The notes under the pieces are model-generated. The model saw nothing but the letters and a program-made list of their open reading frames with translations, searched no databases and was not told the origin of the DNA. The translations under genes and the position numbers were made by a program. Shown in pieces: positions 17,159-25,598 of a stretch of 64,000 bases of DNA (position 1 is the stretch's first letter; each line of letters begins with the position of its first letter). Where the stretch lies: positions 62,001-126,000 of the forward strand of contig JAJEDN010000067.1 in the NCBI GenBank assembly GCA_022821495.1, written 5' to 3'. The DNA comes from Candidatus Poribacteria bacterium (GTDB lineage Bacteria; Poribacteria; WGA-4E; WGA-3G).

Positions 17159-18595
17159 ATGAACATTGTCTGTATCTGTTTAGACACATTTCGCGCAGAC
17201 ATCATCGGTGAAGGTAAGAAATACAGCCACGTACAAACACCGAATATGGACGCGTTCGCATCGGAGAGCGTCCGTTTCACACGCGCATTTGGCGAAGGAC
17301 AACCGACGCTTCAGATACGGCGTGGCAACTTCACAGGGATGCGGAGTTTCCCGTGGCGATATAATTTCGATCGACGCGGGCATTGGCATCACGCCCCCGG
17401 CTGGCATAAGATTCCACCCGAACAGGACACGATTGCCGAAGTTTTATTGGAGCGCGGTTACCTTACTGCACTGATTGCCGATACCTACCACATGTTCAAG
17501 CCGACTATGAATTTCTCGCGCGGGTTCGCACATTTCGATTTTATCCGTGGACAGGAATCAGATAACTGGCACAGCGGCGATCCACGGCTCATTGAAGACC
17601 AGCTCCGAAAACATGTCCGTGAACCGATCAACTGGCGACGGCACGCCGGGCTTGTTAACTATCTACTATCGCAGCGGCATCGTCAATCGGAAGATGATTA
17701 TAGTTGCGCACGGGTCTTCCGCGCCGCCTCGGATTGGCTTGAGGATAATCACACCGTCGGTCCGTTTTTCTTGTGGGTCGATAGCTTCGATCCGCATGAA
17801 CCGTGGGATCCCCCGAAATCCTACGCAGACCTCTATTTTCCTGACTATTCGGGCAAGGATTTCATCACACCGGGCAGCGCGAACGAAGGCGACGGCCCTA
17901 CAGCAGATGAGCTGCGCCGAATTGAGGCGCTTTACCTCGGCGAAGTGACGTTTGTCGATAAATGGGTCGGCGTGCTACTTGATAAGATTGAGCAGCTGAA
18001 CATCAAGGACGATACATTGGTTGTGTTGATGTCCGACCACGGCACACAACTCCGAGACCATGGCAGTTTCGGGAAAGGCGCGAACAAGCTACACCCCTTC
18101 AATACGCAACTCAACTTGATGATCCGACATCCTGAAGGACCGAACGACAAGGAGATTTTTGCGTTTGTGCAGAACCACGATCTCATGCCGACGTTACTGA
18201 ATCAGCTTGGCATTCCGTGCGGTTGGACAGATGGTGAGGATATGTGGCAACTCGTTACGCAGGAGAAGGCAAGGCTCCGAGAACGGATTATAACGGGTTG
18301 GGCTGGCTTTGCTACGGGGAATGCACGCGGACGCGTCAGCGTGCGCGATGACCACTGGAACTTCTGCACTTCGGTAGGCTATAACGATGAAAAGGGCGAC
18401 GAACTCTTTGATGTCCGGAACGATCCAGAGGAGACGGTGAACGTCGCGAGTGAGCATCCGACAGTTGTCTCGGAACGGCGGCGGGATGTTGAGGCGTTGA
18501 TCGGTCAACCCTTGCCGGGGCATTTCATCGAGGTTTGTGATCCGGAACAGGCACCCATGACCCGGTGGCTGCAGAAAAAGTTAGCAGAAATGTAA
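17159..18595 (+). CDS. Sulfatase-fold (alkaline phosphatase superfamily) enzyme lacking the formylglycine Cys
   Basis: 478 residues. Metal-binding motifs of the superfamily are present: N-terminal CLDTFRAD (D9, D13) and VLMSDHGTQLRDHG late in the protein, with a C-terminal ELFDVRNDPEETVNVA as in sulfatases. The place where sulfatases have C/S-x-P-x-R reads QPTLQIRRGNFTG, with Thr50 as the only nucleophile candidate. Thr at this place is used by nucleotide pyrophosphatase/phosphodiesterase relatives, so a phospho- or sulfo-ester with Thr chemistry is possible. GGAGGGG within the end of pyrF serves as ribosome site; the genes are four bases apart. Confidence 0.85.
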   Translation: MNIVCICLDTFRADIIGEGKKYSHVQTPNMDAFASESVRFTRAFGEGQPTLQIRRGNFTGMRSFPWRYNFDRRGHWHHAPGWHKIPPEQDTIAEVLLERGYLTALIADTYHMFKPTMNFSRGFAHFDFIRGQESDNWHSGDPRLIEDQLRKHVREPINWRRHAGLVNYLLSQRHRQSEDDYSCARVFRAASDWLEDNHTVGPFFLWVDSFDPHEPWDPPKSYADLYFPDYSGKDFITPGSANEGDGPTADELRRIEALYLGEVTFVDKWVGVLLDKIEQLNIKDDTLVVLMSDHGTQLRDHGSFGKGANKLHPFNTQLNLMIRHPEGPNDKEIFAFVQNHDLMPTLLNQLGIPCGWTDGEDMWQLVTQEKARLRERIITGWAGFATGNARGRVSVRDDHWNFCTSVGYNDEKGDELFDVRNDPEETVNVASEHPTVVSERRRDVEALIGQPLPGHFIEVCDPEQAPMTRWLQKKLAEM

Positions 18596-18645
18596 ACGTA
18601 AGCCTTGTCCACCGTAAATTCTATAGGGTTTCTGCGTTAACTTCA

Positions 18646-20217
18646 TCAATCGAGCAGTTGAGATTCAGCCGGTGATAAAATGACATCTGAAGGCTCTGGG
18701 GGTAGTTCTGTGCTATTGAGGTCTCCATAACAGAGTGCGAAGCCGCCCTTGCCGAACCATGAACCCAGTGATAGTAAGTAATCGTCGATGTTGTCGTGTG
18801 CTAAAAAATCTGCTCGCTTGACGTGATCATGTCGCGCGAAGAAGTAGTGGCGATTGCCTTGCCATCGCAGCGCGCCGTTCACTGAAATACGATAGGAGGT
18901 GTTCGGTATGGCTTCCATATCCCCGGGATTGCCATATTCAAGCGGTATTTTGAGTTCGGTGATGAAATCCTCTATTGAACCGCCTGCCTGATGGTAGGCG
19001 CGAATGTCGTTCCAGTCGGCGAGTCGTACGCCTTCACCGAAGTGCGCTTTACATTCAGCCTTAAGGTCTCCGGTTTCGTCCAGATTGTGGGTGATGACGT
19101 GGAACTTCTGGTAACTTACTAAAACCTGGATCCGTTGCTGGTGACCTTCGCACGTAAAACGTTGGGTACCCGTGGTCGTATCCCATGCGATAATGGTGCC
19201 ATCTTTACTGACAGTGAGCAGCGTCAATTCGTCAGGCGAAAATGCGAATTTGTAAACAGCACCTTCGTGTCCTTTTAACGCCATGATGTTTTGGTATGCC
19301 CCGATTGCATAATCCCACTGTTGCACCTCACCCGCGGTATAATGCCACAAGCGAACCCGATCATCATGCCCACTGCTAAGAAATCTACCCTTCGGCGAAA
19401 ATGCCAACGCATGGGTTACGGTGCGATCCTGCCACTTCATTTTCGATTGTAGGTTGCCGGATTCGGTATCCCACACACGCATTGTTTCATACTCGTCACT
19501 GCTGATTAATGTCTTGCTGTCGGGTGAAAATGTTAGCGCAGTAACCCATCGAGTATGACCCTTCAAAGTATGCAAGTGTTCTCCTGTCTTACCATCCCAC
19601 AATTGGATTGAGAAGTCTTTATCTTCCCAATCGGGTATTGCGATAGCAAGTAAACGCTCATCCGGTGAGAGTTCAGTTATCCAAAGATCACTCCAACTTT
19701 CAAAAAATAATCTTATGTTTTTAACAAGTGTTGGAGGTGTTTCGGGGCGCATCTCCCATACATGCACACGCCCAAAAGAGCCAGCACAGGCGAGTTTCGT
19801 GCCATCCTCAGAAAAAAATAGAGAGGAGATGCCCGTAGGTGACGGTAGCGTCGTGACAAGTTTGCCAGCAGCTGTGTCCCACAGTTGTACCGCTCCACGT
19901 CCGGAGTTACGGGTTGCACATGCAAGGGTGTGCCCATCTGGCGAGAATGCTATTTCCCCGTAACCGTGGTCAGGTTGCTTCAACACAGTGATTTCTGCAC
20001 CCGTTTTCGCATCATATATCCAGATGCCGATATTGGTAGTGACGGCAAATTGCGTGCCATCTGCGGTAAAGGTGATGTCATTTGCCGCACCTTTGTCAAT
20101 ACGCGTTTTCGCGCCTTCAGGCAAGTGCTGCTGTGTAGGGTCTTCGGCGAATCCATTTGACAGGAATAAGCTCGCAATTGAGAGTAAAATGGCGTAGAGG
20201 AGTATCGGTTTTTTCAT
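18646..20217 (-). CDS. Secreted WD40 protein with a distinct C-terminal domain
   Basis: 523 residues. A signal peptide (MKKPILLYAILLSIASLFLS, cleavage near the following NGFAE) leads to the shared opening HLPEGAKTRIDKG and IGIWIYDAKTGAE, then about seven WD40 blades with FSPDG and LW/VWD motifs up to about residue 350. From about 380 to 510 a different domain appears: VRLADWNDIRAYHQAGGSIE, then WQGNRHYFFARHD, FLAHDNIDDYLLSLGSW. I cannot name it, though comparable segments occur in free-standing bacterial proteins. AAGGAG precedes the ATG. It is the last gene of a tandem set of three paralogs and the only one with this tail. Confidence 0.85.
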   Translation of the reverse strand: MKKPILLYAILLSIASLFLSNGFAEDPTQQHLPEGAKTRIDKGAANDITFTADGTQFAVTTNIGIWIYDAKTGAEITVLKQPDHGYGEIAFSPDGHTLACATRNSGRGAVQLWDTAAGKLVTTLPSPTGISSLFFSEDGTKLACAGSFGRVHVWEMRPETPPTLVKNIRLFFESWSDLWITELSPDERLLAIAIPDWEDKDFSIQLWDGKTGEHLHTLKGHTRWVTALTFSPDSKTLISSDEYETMRVWDTESGNLQSKMKWQDRTVTHALAFSPKGRFLSSGHDDRVRLWHYTAGEVQQWDYAIGAYQNIMALKGHEGAVYKFAFSPDELTLLTVSKDGTIIAWDTTTGTQRFTCEGHQQRIQVLVSYQKFHVITHNLDETGDLKAECKAHFGEGVRLADWNDIRAYHQAGGSIEDFITELKIPLEYGNPGDMEAIPNTSYRISVNGALRWQGNRHYFFARHDHVKRADFLAHDNIDDYLLSLGSWFGKGGFALCYGDLNSTELPPEPSDVILSPAESQLLD

Positions 20218-20264
20218 TTGAATCTCCTTGTTTTTTAGCGTCGTTTACCAATCGGATCAATCGT

Positions 20265-22214
20265 TTATCTATTTTTGTCTATGATGTTCTCCAGATCCCA
20301 GGCGAGAATTGTGCCGTCGGAACCACCACTAAAAAGCGTGTCACCATCGGGTGAAAATGTCAGTTCATTGATACCCCGGACATGTCCTCGGAGTGTATCC
20401 CATATCAGCGTGTTTGTGCTCGTATCCCAAAGCCGGATAGCACCATCATTACTACCGTTTGCGATCGTTTTTCCATCTGGTGAGAACGTCAATGCAGTGA
20501 CACTACCAGCATGCCCCTTGAATGTTGAGAGCTGCTCGCCAGTTGTGACATCCCATAAATAAATGCCCCCGTCTCTATGACCACTGACAATTGTTTTTCC
20601 ATCCGGTGAGAATGTCAATGCGCCAGTTTCAGTGGTGTGTTCTGCCAACAGTGCTGTTTTACGTCCAATGTCTGTAGTGTCCCATAGAACAATAATTGCC
20701 TCACCTTTCGCTGCAGTCGCAATTGTTTTTCCATCCGGTGAGAATGTCAATGCCCTAATTTCGTCCGTATGGCCTTGTAATGTAGCCATACGCCGTTGGT
20801 TCGGCACATCCCACAATTCGATTGTACCGCCGCGACTCCCACTTGCAAGCGTTTTGCCATTCGCGGAAAATGCCACTTCATCAATAAACCCTTTATGTGC
20901 TGTTTTGAAAGTCGCGAAGAAGTCTTTTGTATCTGCATTCCACAACCTTATATCCTTTCCAACGCTCCCAATAGCTACAGTCTTACCATCTTCAGAGAAA
21001 GCAAAACCGAAAGCAAACCACCGATGGTTGACTGGGATGAGTTGTTCAGCTTTGGTTTCAGTATTCCATAACCGGAGTATACAATCGAAGCTGCCGCTTG
21101 CAAGCGTTTTGCCATCTTCAAGAAAACCGAGTGCGATAATCGGTTCTGTGTGTCCTTCAGTGATTAGGCGTGAGGCTGCAGTGTCAACATCCCAAAACCT
21201 GAGCGTGTTGTCACGGCTCGCGCTGACCAGAGCGTTCCCATCTGCAGTGAAATCTAACGCTTCGATAGGGCGTTTGTGTTCGGTAAAGATGCGGCTGTCT
21301 GATAACCGTTTACCCGTAATTGAACCGAGCAGACGGGGCAGTGTCAGTTGATCACCGCCAGCATCAACGTTCCACAATCGGATATCGCCACTGGAGTCAC
21401 CGCTTGCCAAAGTCTTGCCATCTGAAGAAAAAACAAGAGCATCAACTATACGCGTGTGACCATCGAGTCTGGACATCTGGGTCCCCGTTTCTACATTCCA
21501 TATTCGGATCGTTGTACGTCCCCCCACAAGTGCCTTGTTGTCGGGTGAGAACGCCAAAGACCAAGCCAGATCTTCATCGCCTTCTATGGTATGTTTCAGG
21601 GTGCCGGTTAACGTGTCCCAGATAAACACCTTGTTTCTACCAGCACTGGCAACGAAACGGTGATTCGATGATACAGCTAAGGTTCTACCATTGATCGACT
21701 CTTGCTGTCCTACAAAGTGTGAAACCTCGTGCCCTGTGTCAATATCCCATACATAGAACAGGATCCCCCTGCCCCAACCCACGCTGGCAAGCGTTTTACC
21801 GTCTTCCGAAAAGGCTAACACGCCAACGGGACCTATATCTTTACCCAGGGTAGATACTTGTGTAGCGGTATCAATGTCCCATAATTGAATCGCACCTTCT
21901 CGTGACCGACCACCGGTCGCAAGTGTTTTGCCATCCGGTGAGAAAGCGATTGTTCTGACGTTTTTGGGTTTATCGTTGAGGAGTGCCATCTCCGCGCCGG
22001 TATGTGCGTCGTACAGCCAAACACCGATGTGTGTTCCGACTGCTAACAGGTCGCCATCGCGTGAAAACTTCACATCGTTAATCTTTCCTTTTCCGAGTCG
22101 CATTTTCGCGCCTTCGGGTAGGTGCCATTGTGTATAATCTTGGGCAAGGCTTCCGTTTGAAAGAAACCCAACCATCAACAAGAAAACTATGGAGAAAAAT
22201 CCCATTTTTTTCAT
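20265..22214 (-). CDS. Secreted WD40-repeat protein
   Basis: 649 residues. Signal peptide MKKMGFFSIVFLLMVGFLSN precedes QWHLPEGAKMRLGKGKINDV and IGVWLYDAHTGAE, the opening shared with both neighbours. The rest is an unbroken series of WD40 repeats (FSPDGKTLATGG, AIQLWD and so on), about 13-14 in all, enough for two seven-bladed propellers. The protein should be exported to the periplasm or outside. The ATG at 22214 is 9 bases from AGGAG; an in-frame TTG lies just before it. Such propellers mediate protein-protein contacts; the partner is unknown. Middle member of the tandem triplet. Confidence 0.88.
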   Translation of the reverse strand: MKKMGFFSIVFLLMVGFLSNGSLAQDYTQWHLPEGAKMRLGKGKINDVKFSRDGDLLAVGTHIGVWLYDAHTGAEMALLNDKPKNVRTIAFSPDGKTLATGGRSREGAIQLWDIDTATQVSTLGKDIGPVGVLAFSEDGKTLASVGWGRGILFYVWDIDTGHEVSHFVGQQESINGRTLAVSSNHRFVASAGRNKVFIWDTLTGTLKHTIEGDEDLAWSLAFSPDNKALVGGRTTIRIWNVETGTQMSRLDGHTRIVDALVFSSDGKTLASGDSSGDIRLWNVDAGGDQLTLPRLLGSITGKRLSDSRIFTEHKRPIEALDFTADGNALVSASRDNTLRFWDVDTAASRLITEGHTEPIIALGFLEDGKTLASGSFDCILRLWNTETKAEQLIPVNHRWFAFGFAFSEDGKTVAIGSVGKDIRLWNADTKDFFATFKTAHKGFIDEVAFSANGKTLASGSRGGTIELWDVPNQRRMATLQGHTDEIRALTFSPDGKTIATAAKGEAIIVLWDTTDIGRKTALLAEHTTETGALTFSPDGKTIVSGHRDGGIYLWDVTTGEQLSTFKGHAGSVTALTFSPDGKTIANGSNDGAIRLWDTSTNTLIWDTLRGHVRGINELTFSPDGDTLFSGGSDGTILAWDLENIIDKNR

Positions 22215-22259
22215 CAAGTGCCGCTCCTTTTTTGTTTTTTCAGCGAATTACAAATTTGT

Positions 22260-24242
22260 CTATTGTTCCATATCCCAGAGAAGAATTGTGCCGTCCGAGC
22301 TTCCACTTGCGAGTGTTTTGCCATCTGGAGAGAACATTAACACATAAACGGAGCCTCGATGCCCCGTGAAAGTAGCGTGTATCTGAGGCGTTGGTGCTAA
22401 ATTCCAGACCTGAACCTGTCCGTCCTCAGTACCGCTTGCGAGTGTTTTGCCATCTGGCGAAAGTGCCAACGCCGCGACATTCTTAACGGCGTCAAGGCTA
22501 CCGATCGGATTACCGGTATTGACATCCCATAAGTGAATCTCATTGCCACTGCCACTGACAAGCGTTTTGCCGTCTGTAGAGAAGGTTAACGCACCGATGG
22601 ACTTTGTCGGTCCGGTGAGACGCCTAAGTTGGTTCCCTGTCTCGACATCCCATAAGATAATCGTGCCGTCCCTGTCGCCACTCACGAGAAGCTTACTGTT
22701 TGGCGAGAACGTGTATTTGCTCACAGCACTTGTGTGATCTTTAAGTGTAAATAGGTGTGCACCCGGATCCGTCTGCCAGAGTTCTATATGGTCTGTGTCA
22801 AGTCTTTCTCGACCGGCGATAATTTTTCCGTTTGGTGAAAGTATCAGGGGCCAGTAATTCTGCATTTTGTCGGTTACGATCGTAGACAGCTGTTCAGCAG
22901 TCTCAGCGTCCCAAATCTGAATTGTACCTTCATAATCCCGACCAGCGATCTTTTTGATCCCTTGAGAGACTGTTATCTCACGAACACGGTTAAGGAAATC
23001 CCCTTGTCCGGGGGTCAGAATAGCGCATTGCGTGCTGTTTTCGACATCCCAGACGCGTACCCGTTCCTCGAACCCGTCGTTACTGGCGAGATATTTACTA
23101 TCTTCAGAAAAGGCGAGCGTATAGATTAAATCGCTATACGCGCCAAGAGAGAAAGACGACGCATAGATATCCTTTTCAACGTCCCAGATATGAAGGCTGC
23201 CGTCTTTACTGGCACTGACGAGGTGTTTGGCATCTTCAGAGAATATCACCGAATGAACGTTGTCCCGATGTCTTGGTAGATACGCCTTTTTAAGTGCTTC
23301 GCTTTTGAGGATAGGTGGTACGCGCTGCGCTAATTTATCTTCAGGCGTGAATAGACTTCCCTGTTCAACGCCGGTGCTAACATCCCATAACCGCATTGCC
23401 TCGGAACTCACACTGACGAGTAACCTACCATCTGCGGAGAATGCAATTCCACGGATTTTGCTTTTGTGTCCTTTGAGCCGTTTGTGGATCGTACTGGTCT
23501 CGACATCCCACAGATGTACTGAATGTCCCCACCCGTCGCTACTTGCAAGGATTTTGCCATCGGGTGAGAAAGCGAGATGGTCGATAGAGCCTAAGTCTTC
23601 GTTATCGGCGTTCAGCAATACACCGGTTTCGGCATTCCAGAGTCGTAGCGTGGTGCCAGCAGTCGCAAGGATTTTGCCATCGGGTGAAAATGCAACGGCG
23701 TTGACGGCTCCCCTATGCCCTTGAAAAGTACTGATATATTTACCGGTGTGAACCTCCCACACTCGGACAATCCAGTCACCGCCCGCGATGGCGATTTTTG
23801 CGCGATCCGGTGACAGTGCGATTGCTTTAATTGCGTCCGGATGTTTGTCGAGCATCGCGAACGCTGTACCCGTTGCGGTATCCCAGACGTAAATCCTGTT
23901 GCCGTGGGCACTGGCGATGATTAAGGCATCCGCTGAGAACGTTAGTGCTTCCGGTGGTTCCGTCGGTAAGTATTGTTCAATGCCACCAGTCTGTCTCTCG
24001 CTAAAGAGTGATACGGCTTCAGTGGTATGCGTATCATAGACCCAGATGCCAATAGCCGTTGACACAGCGACTCGCGTGCCGTCTGGTGAAAATATGATAC
24101 GGTTGAGTTCCCCTTTGCCGAGGCGTGCTTTCGCACCTTCAGGTAAATGCCATTGTGTTGTGTATTCTTGCGCGAAACCGTTTGATAGCAGTAGACACGG
24201 AATTAAGAGACACACGATATAGAGAAGTTTTTTCTTTTTCAT
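22260..24242 (-). CDS. Secreted WD40-repeat protein
   Basis: 660 residues. Signal peptide MKKKKLLYIVCLLIPCLLLS, then QWHLPEGAKARLGKGELNRI and IGIWVYDTHTTEAV, matching the two downstream paralogs. About 14 WD40 repeats fill the protein; several carry the canonical GH...WD spacing (LKGHKSKIRGIAFSADGRLL). AAGGAG sits nine bases before the ATG. As the first gene of the three on this strand it is preceded by a long regulatory-looking region with a 32-base-period direct repeat. Gaps of 45 bases (to the next gene) suggest one operon. Confidence 0.88.
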   Translation of the reverse strand: MKKKKLLYIVCLLIPCLLLSNGFAQEYTTQWHLPEGAKARLGKGELNRIIFSPDGTRVAVSTAIGIWVYDTHTTEAVSLFSERQTGGIEQYLPTEPPEALTFSADALIIASAHGNRIYVWDTATGTAFAMLDKHPDAIKAIALSPDRAKIAIAGGDWIVRVWEVHTGKYISTFQGHRGAVNAVAFSPDGKILATAGTTLRLWNAETGVLLNADNEDLGSIDHLAFSPDGKILASSDGWGHSVHLWDVETSTIHKRLKGHKSKIRGIAFSADGRLLVSVSSEAMRLWDVSTGVEQGSLFTPEDKLAQRVPPILKSEALKKAYLPRHRDNVHSVIFSEDAKHLVSASKDGSLHIWDVEKDIYASSFSLGAYSDLIYTLAFSEDSKYLASNDGFEERVRVWDVENSTQCAILTPGQGDFLNRVREITVSQGIKKIAGRDYEGTIQIWDAETAEQLSTIVTDKMQNYWPLILSPNGKIIAGRERLDTDHIELWQTDPGAHLFTLKDHTSAVSKYTFSPNSKLLVSGDRDGTIILWDVETGNQLRRLTGPTKSIGALTFSTDGKTLVSGSGNEIHLWDVNTGNPIGSLDAVKNVAALALSPDGKTLASGTEDGQVQVWNLAPTPQIHATFTGHRGSVYVLMFSPDGKTLASGSSDGTILLWDMEQ

Positions 24243-24362
24243 CAATTGAAGCTCCTTTGAAGAGATTCGATCTCTGGAATATCTATATCACGGTTTTCAG
24301 CAAATTCCGTGCCTATCTGAACAATACCGCACAACGGATTTTTAGCGAGATACCCGCAAAAC

Positions 24363-24410
24363 TGCACAAAATAGGGCATATCTTACGATCCGATTGCACG
24401 AAATGGGGCA
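24363..24410. promoter_or_regulatory. Candidate operator: two direct repeats, 32-base period
   Basis: TGCACAAAATAGGGCA and TGCACGAAATGGGGCA differ at two positions and are spaced by 32 bases, close to three helical turns, so a protein bound at both would sit on one face of the DNA. Located 120-168 bases upstream of the first WD40 gene. Confidence 0.35.
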
Positions 24411-24625
24411 GATATAGATCCACTACTGCTCTCAAGTTTATCACAAAATACGTCCGAATTCAAATGTAGACATGTATCGTTAGCGTTGATCCGTCTTTCT
24501 TTTTTTCTTTTATCCGCTTGCTGATGGTGTTCCCAGACGCTGTATCAGATCTATCTGAATATTAGTGACGCAATTTCCCAATAGAAAAGGTGCAATAACT
24601 TTGGAGCGCATCAAATTTAAAAAAC

Positions 24626-24654
24626 TTGATATGAGTTCCTGTTTTGCATATAAT
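24626..24654 (+). promoter_or_regulatory. Sigma70-type promoter for the ferredoxin-NADP reductase gene
   Basis: TTGATA at 24626-24631, 17 bases, TATAAT at 24649-24654. A start codon in frame at 24644 lies inside this promoter, so the true start is 24713. Confidence 0.65.
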
Positions 24655-24712
24655 ATATAAATGGGAAGTCAATCGAAAATTCTACTATTTTCTATTTTTG
24701 AAGGAAACAATT

Positions 24713-25486
24713 ATGCAAAGAAAACGCGCCAGAACGCAATATTGTAAAGGTGAACTGATTGAACGTGAAGACTTTTCAGAAGATTTAGCCGCGTTCAAAT
24801 TCCGTGTTGATAAACAGTTACCATTTATACCCGGACAATACGCCACTATCGGTTTTGAGGTTGATGGAAAGATCGTCCAACGTCCGTATTCGATCGTCTC
24901 CTCGCCACATGAACCTTTTATGGAGGTTTTCGTGGAGTTGGTGCCAGAAGGGGCAACCACACCTCTATTTTGGGCATTGGAGTTGGGCGATACCGTGTTT
25001 ATCCGAGAGCGTCTCGTCGGTAAGTTTGTATTGGACACAGAGAGCGGAATGACACGCCACGTCATGGCGGGAACTGTGACCGGAGCTGCGCCCTATATTA
25101 GCATCGCACGGACGCAAAAAATTGAGCAGGAACAGGGCAAAACAAGTCCACATCAGATCATAGCCATTGTCGGGGCAAGCCGTTCCTGGGAACTTGGGTA
25201 TTATATGGATGAACTCAATGAACTCGCGGCGCAGGAAGAATGGTTCACATTTGTTCCCACAGTGAGCCGTCCGTGGGAAGATCCAGATTGGGAAGGCGAG
25301 AGCGGACGTGCCGAAGATGTGATCCGGAAATACGGCGATCAACTCGGTTTTGATCACACAAACGCCGTCGTCTATGCCTGTGGACATCCACAAATGATTG
25401 AAAATTCAAAAGCGATCTGGGCACGTGCGCGTTTCCCTGAAGAACGGATTAAAGAGGAAAAATTCTTTGTGATTAAAGAAGAGTAA
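24713..25486 (+). CDS. fpr: Ferredoxin/flavodoxin-NADP(+) reductase
   Basis: 257 residues, the length of the bacterial Fpr subclass. RPYSIVSSPHEP (from residue 57) is the FAD-binding RxYS motif, GTVTGAAPYIS is the NADP-pyrophosphate loop, GASRSWELGYYMDEL and VYACGHPQMIE are the remaining nucleotide motifs, and the chain ends EKFFVIKEE without the aromatic C-terminal residue of plant-type enzymes, as in several subclass proteins. It moves electrons between NADPH and ferredoxin or flavodoxin, for example for oxidative-stress defence or radical-SAM enzymes such as BioB. AAGGAAA precedes the ATG. Confidence 0.9.
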   Translation: MQRKRARTQYCKGELIEREDFSEDLAAFKFRVDKQLPFIPGQYATIGFEVDGKIVQRPYSIVSSPHEPFMEVFVELVPEGATTPLFWALELGDTVFIRERLVGKFVLDTESGMTRHVMAGTVTGAAPYISIARTQKIEQEQGKTSPHQIIAIVGASRSWELGYYMDELNELAAQEEWFTFVPTVSRPWEDPDWEGESGRAEDVIRKYGDQLGFDHTNAVVYACGHPQMIENSKAIWARARFPEERIKEEKFFVIKEE

Positions 25487-25564
25487 TGTGGATAGGTGTG
25501 ATCATCCACGCTTATGGAAGGACTTTAGCTGAACAGCAATAGCACATTGATGTAATGCTGATCT

Positions 25565-25597
25565 GGGCGCGTTTATACAGCGCGCCCTATTTTTTTC
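25565..25597. terminator. Bidirectional terminator
   Basis: GGGCGCG and CGCGCCC pair around a 9-base loop, with TATTTTTTT on the right. It lies between the convergent fpr and DUF4159 genes. Confidence 0.8.
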
Positions 25598-25598
25598 G

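Larger units (their letters stand above)
24246..24712. other. Divergent intergenic region with a direct repeat
   Basis: Lies between the WD40 set (leftward) and the flavoprotein gene (rightward). It holds two 16-base near-identical copies, TGCACAAAATAGGGCA at 24363-24378 and TGCACGAAATGGGGCA at 24395-24410, and the promoter at 24626-24654. No gene is evident. Confidence 0.6.

Noticed and set aside
20275..21351. Plus-strand open frames opposite the WD40 genes
   Set aside because: They mirror the repetitive FSPDGK codons and lack start signals.
24644..24712. Upstream start of the ferredoxin-NADP reductase
   Set aside because: It lies inside the promoter and would add a non-conserved hydrophobic segment; the ATG at 24713 has AAGGAAA.
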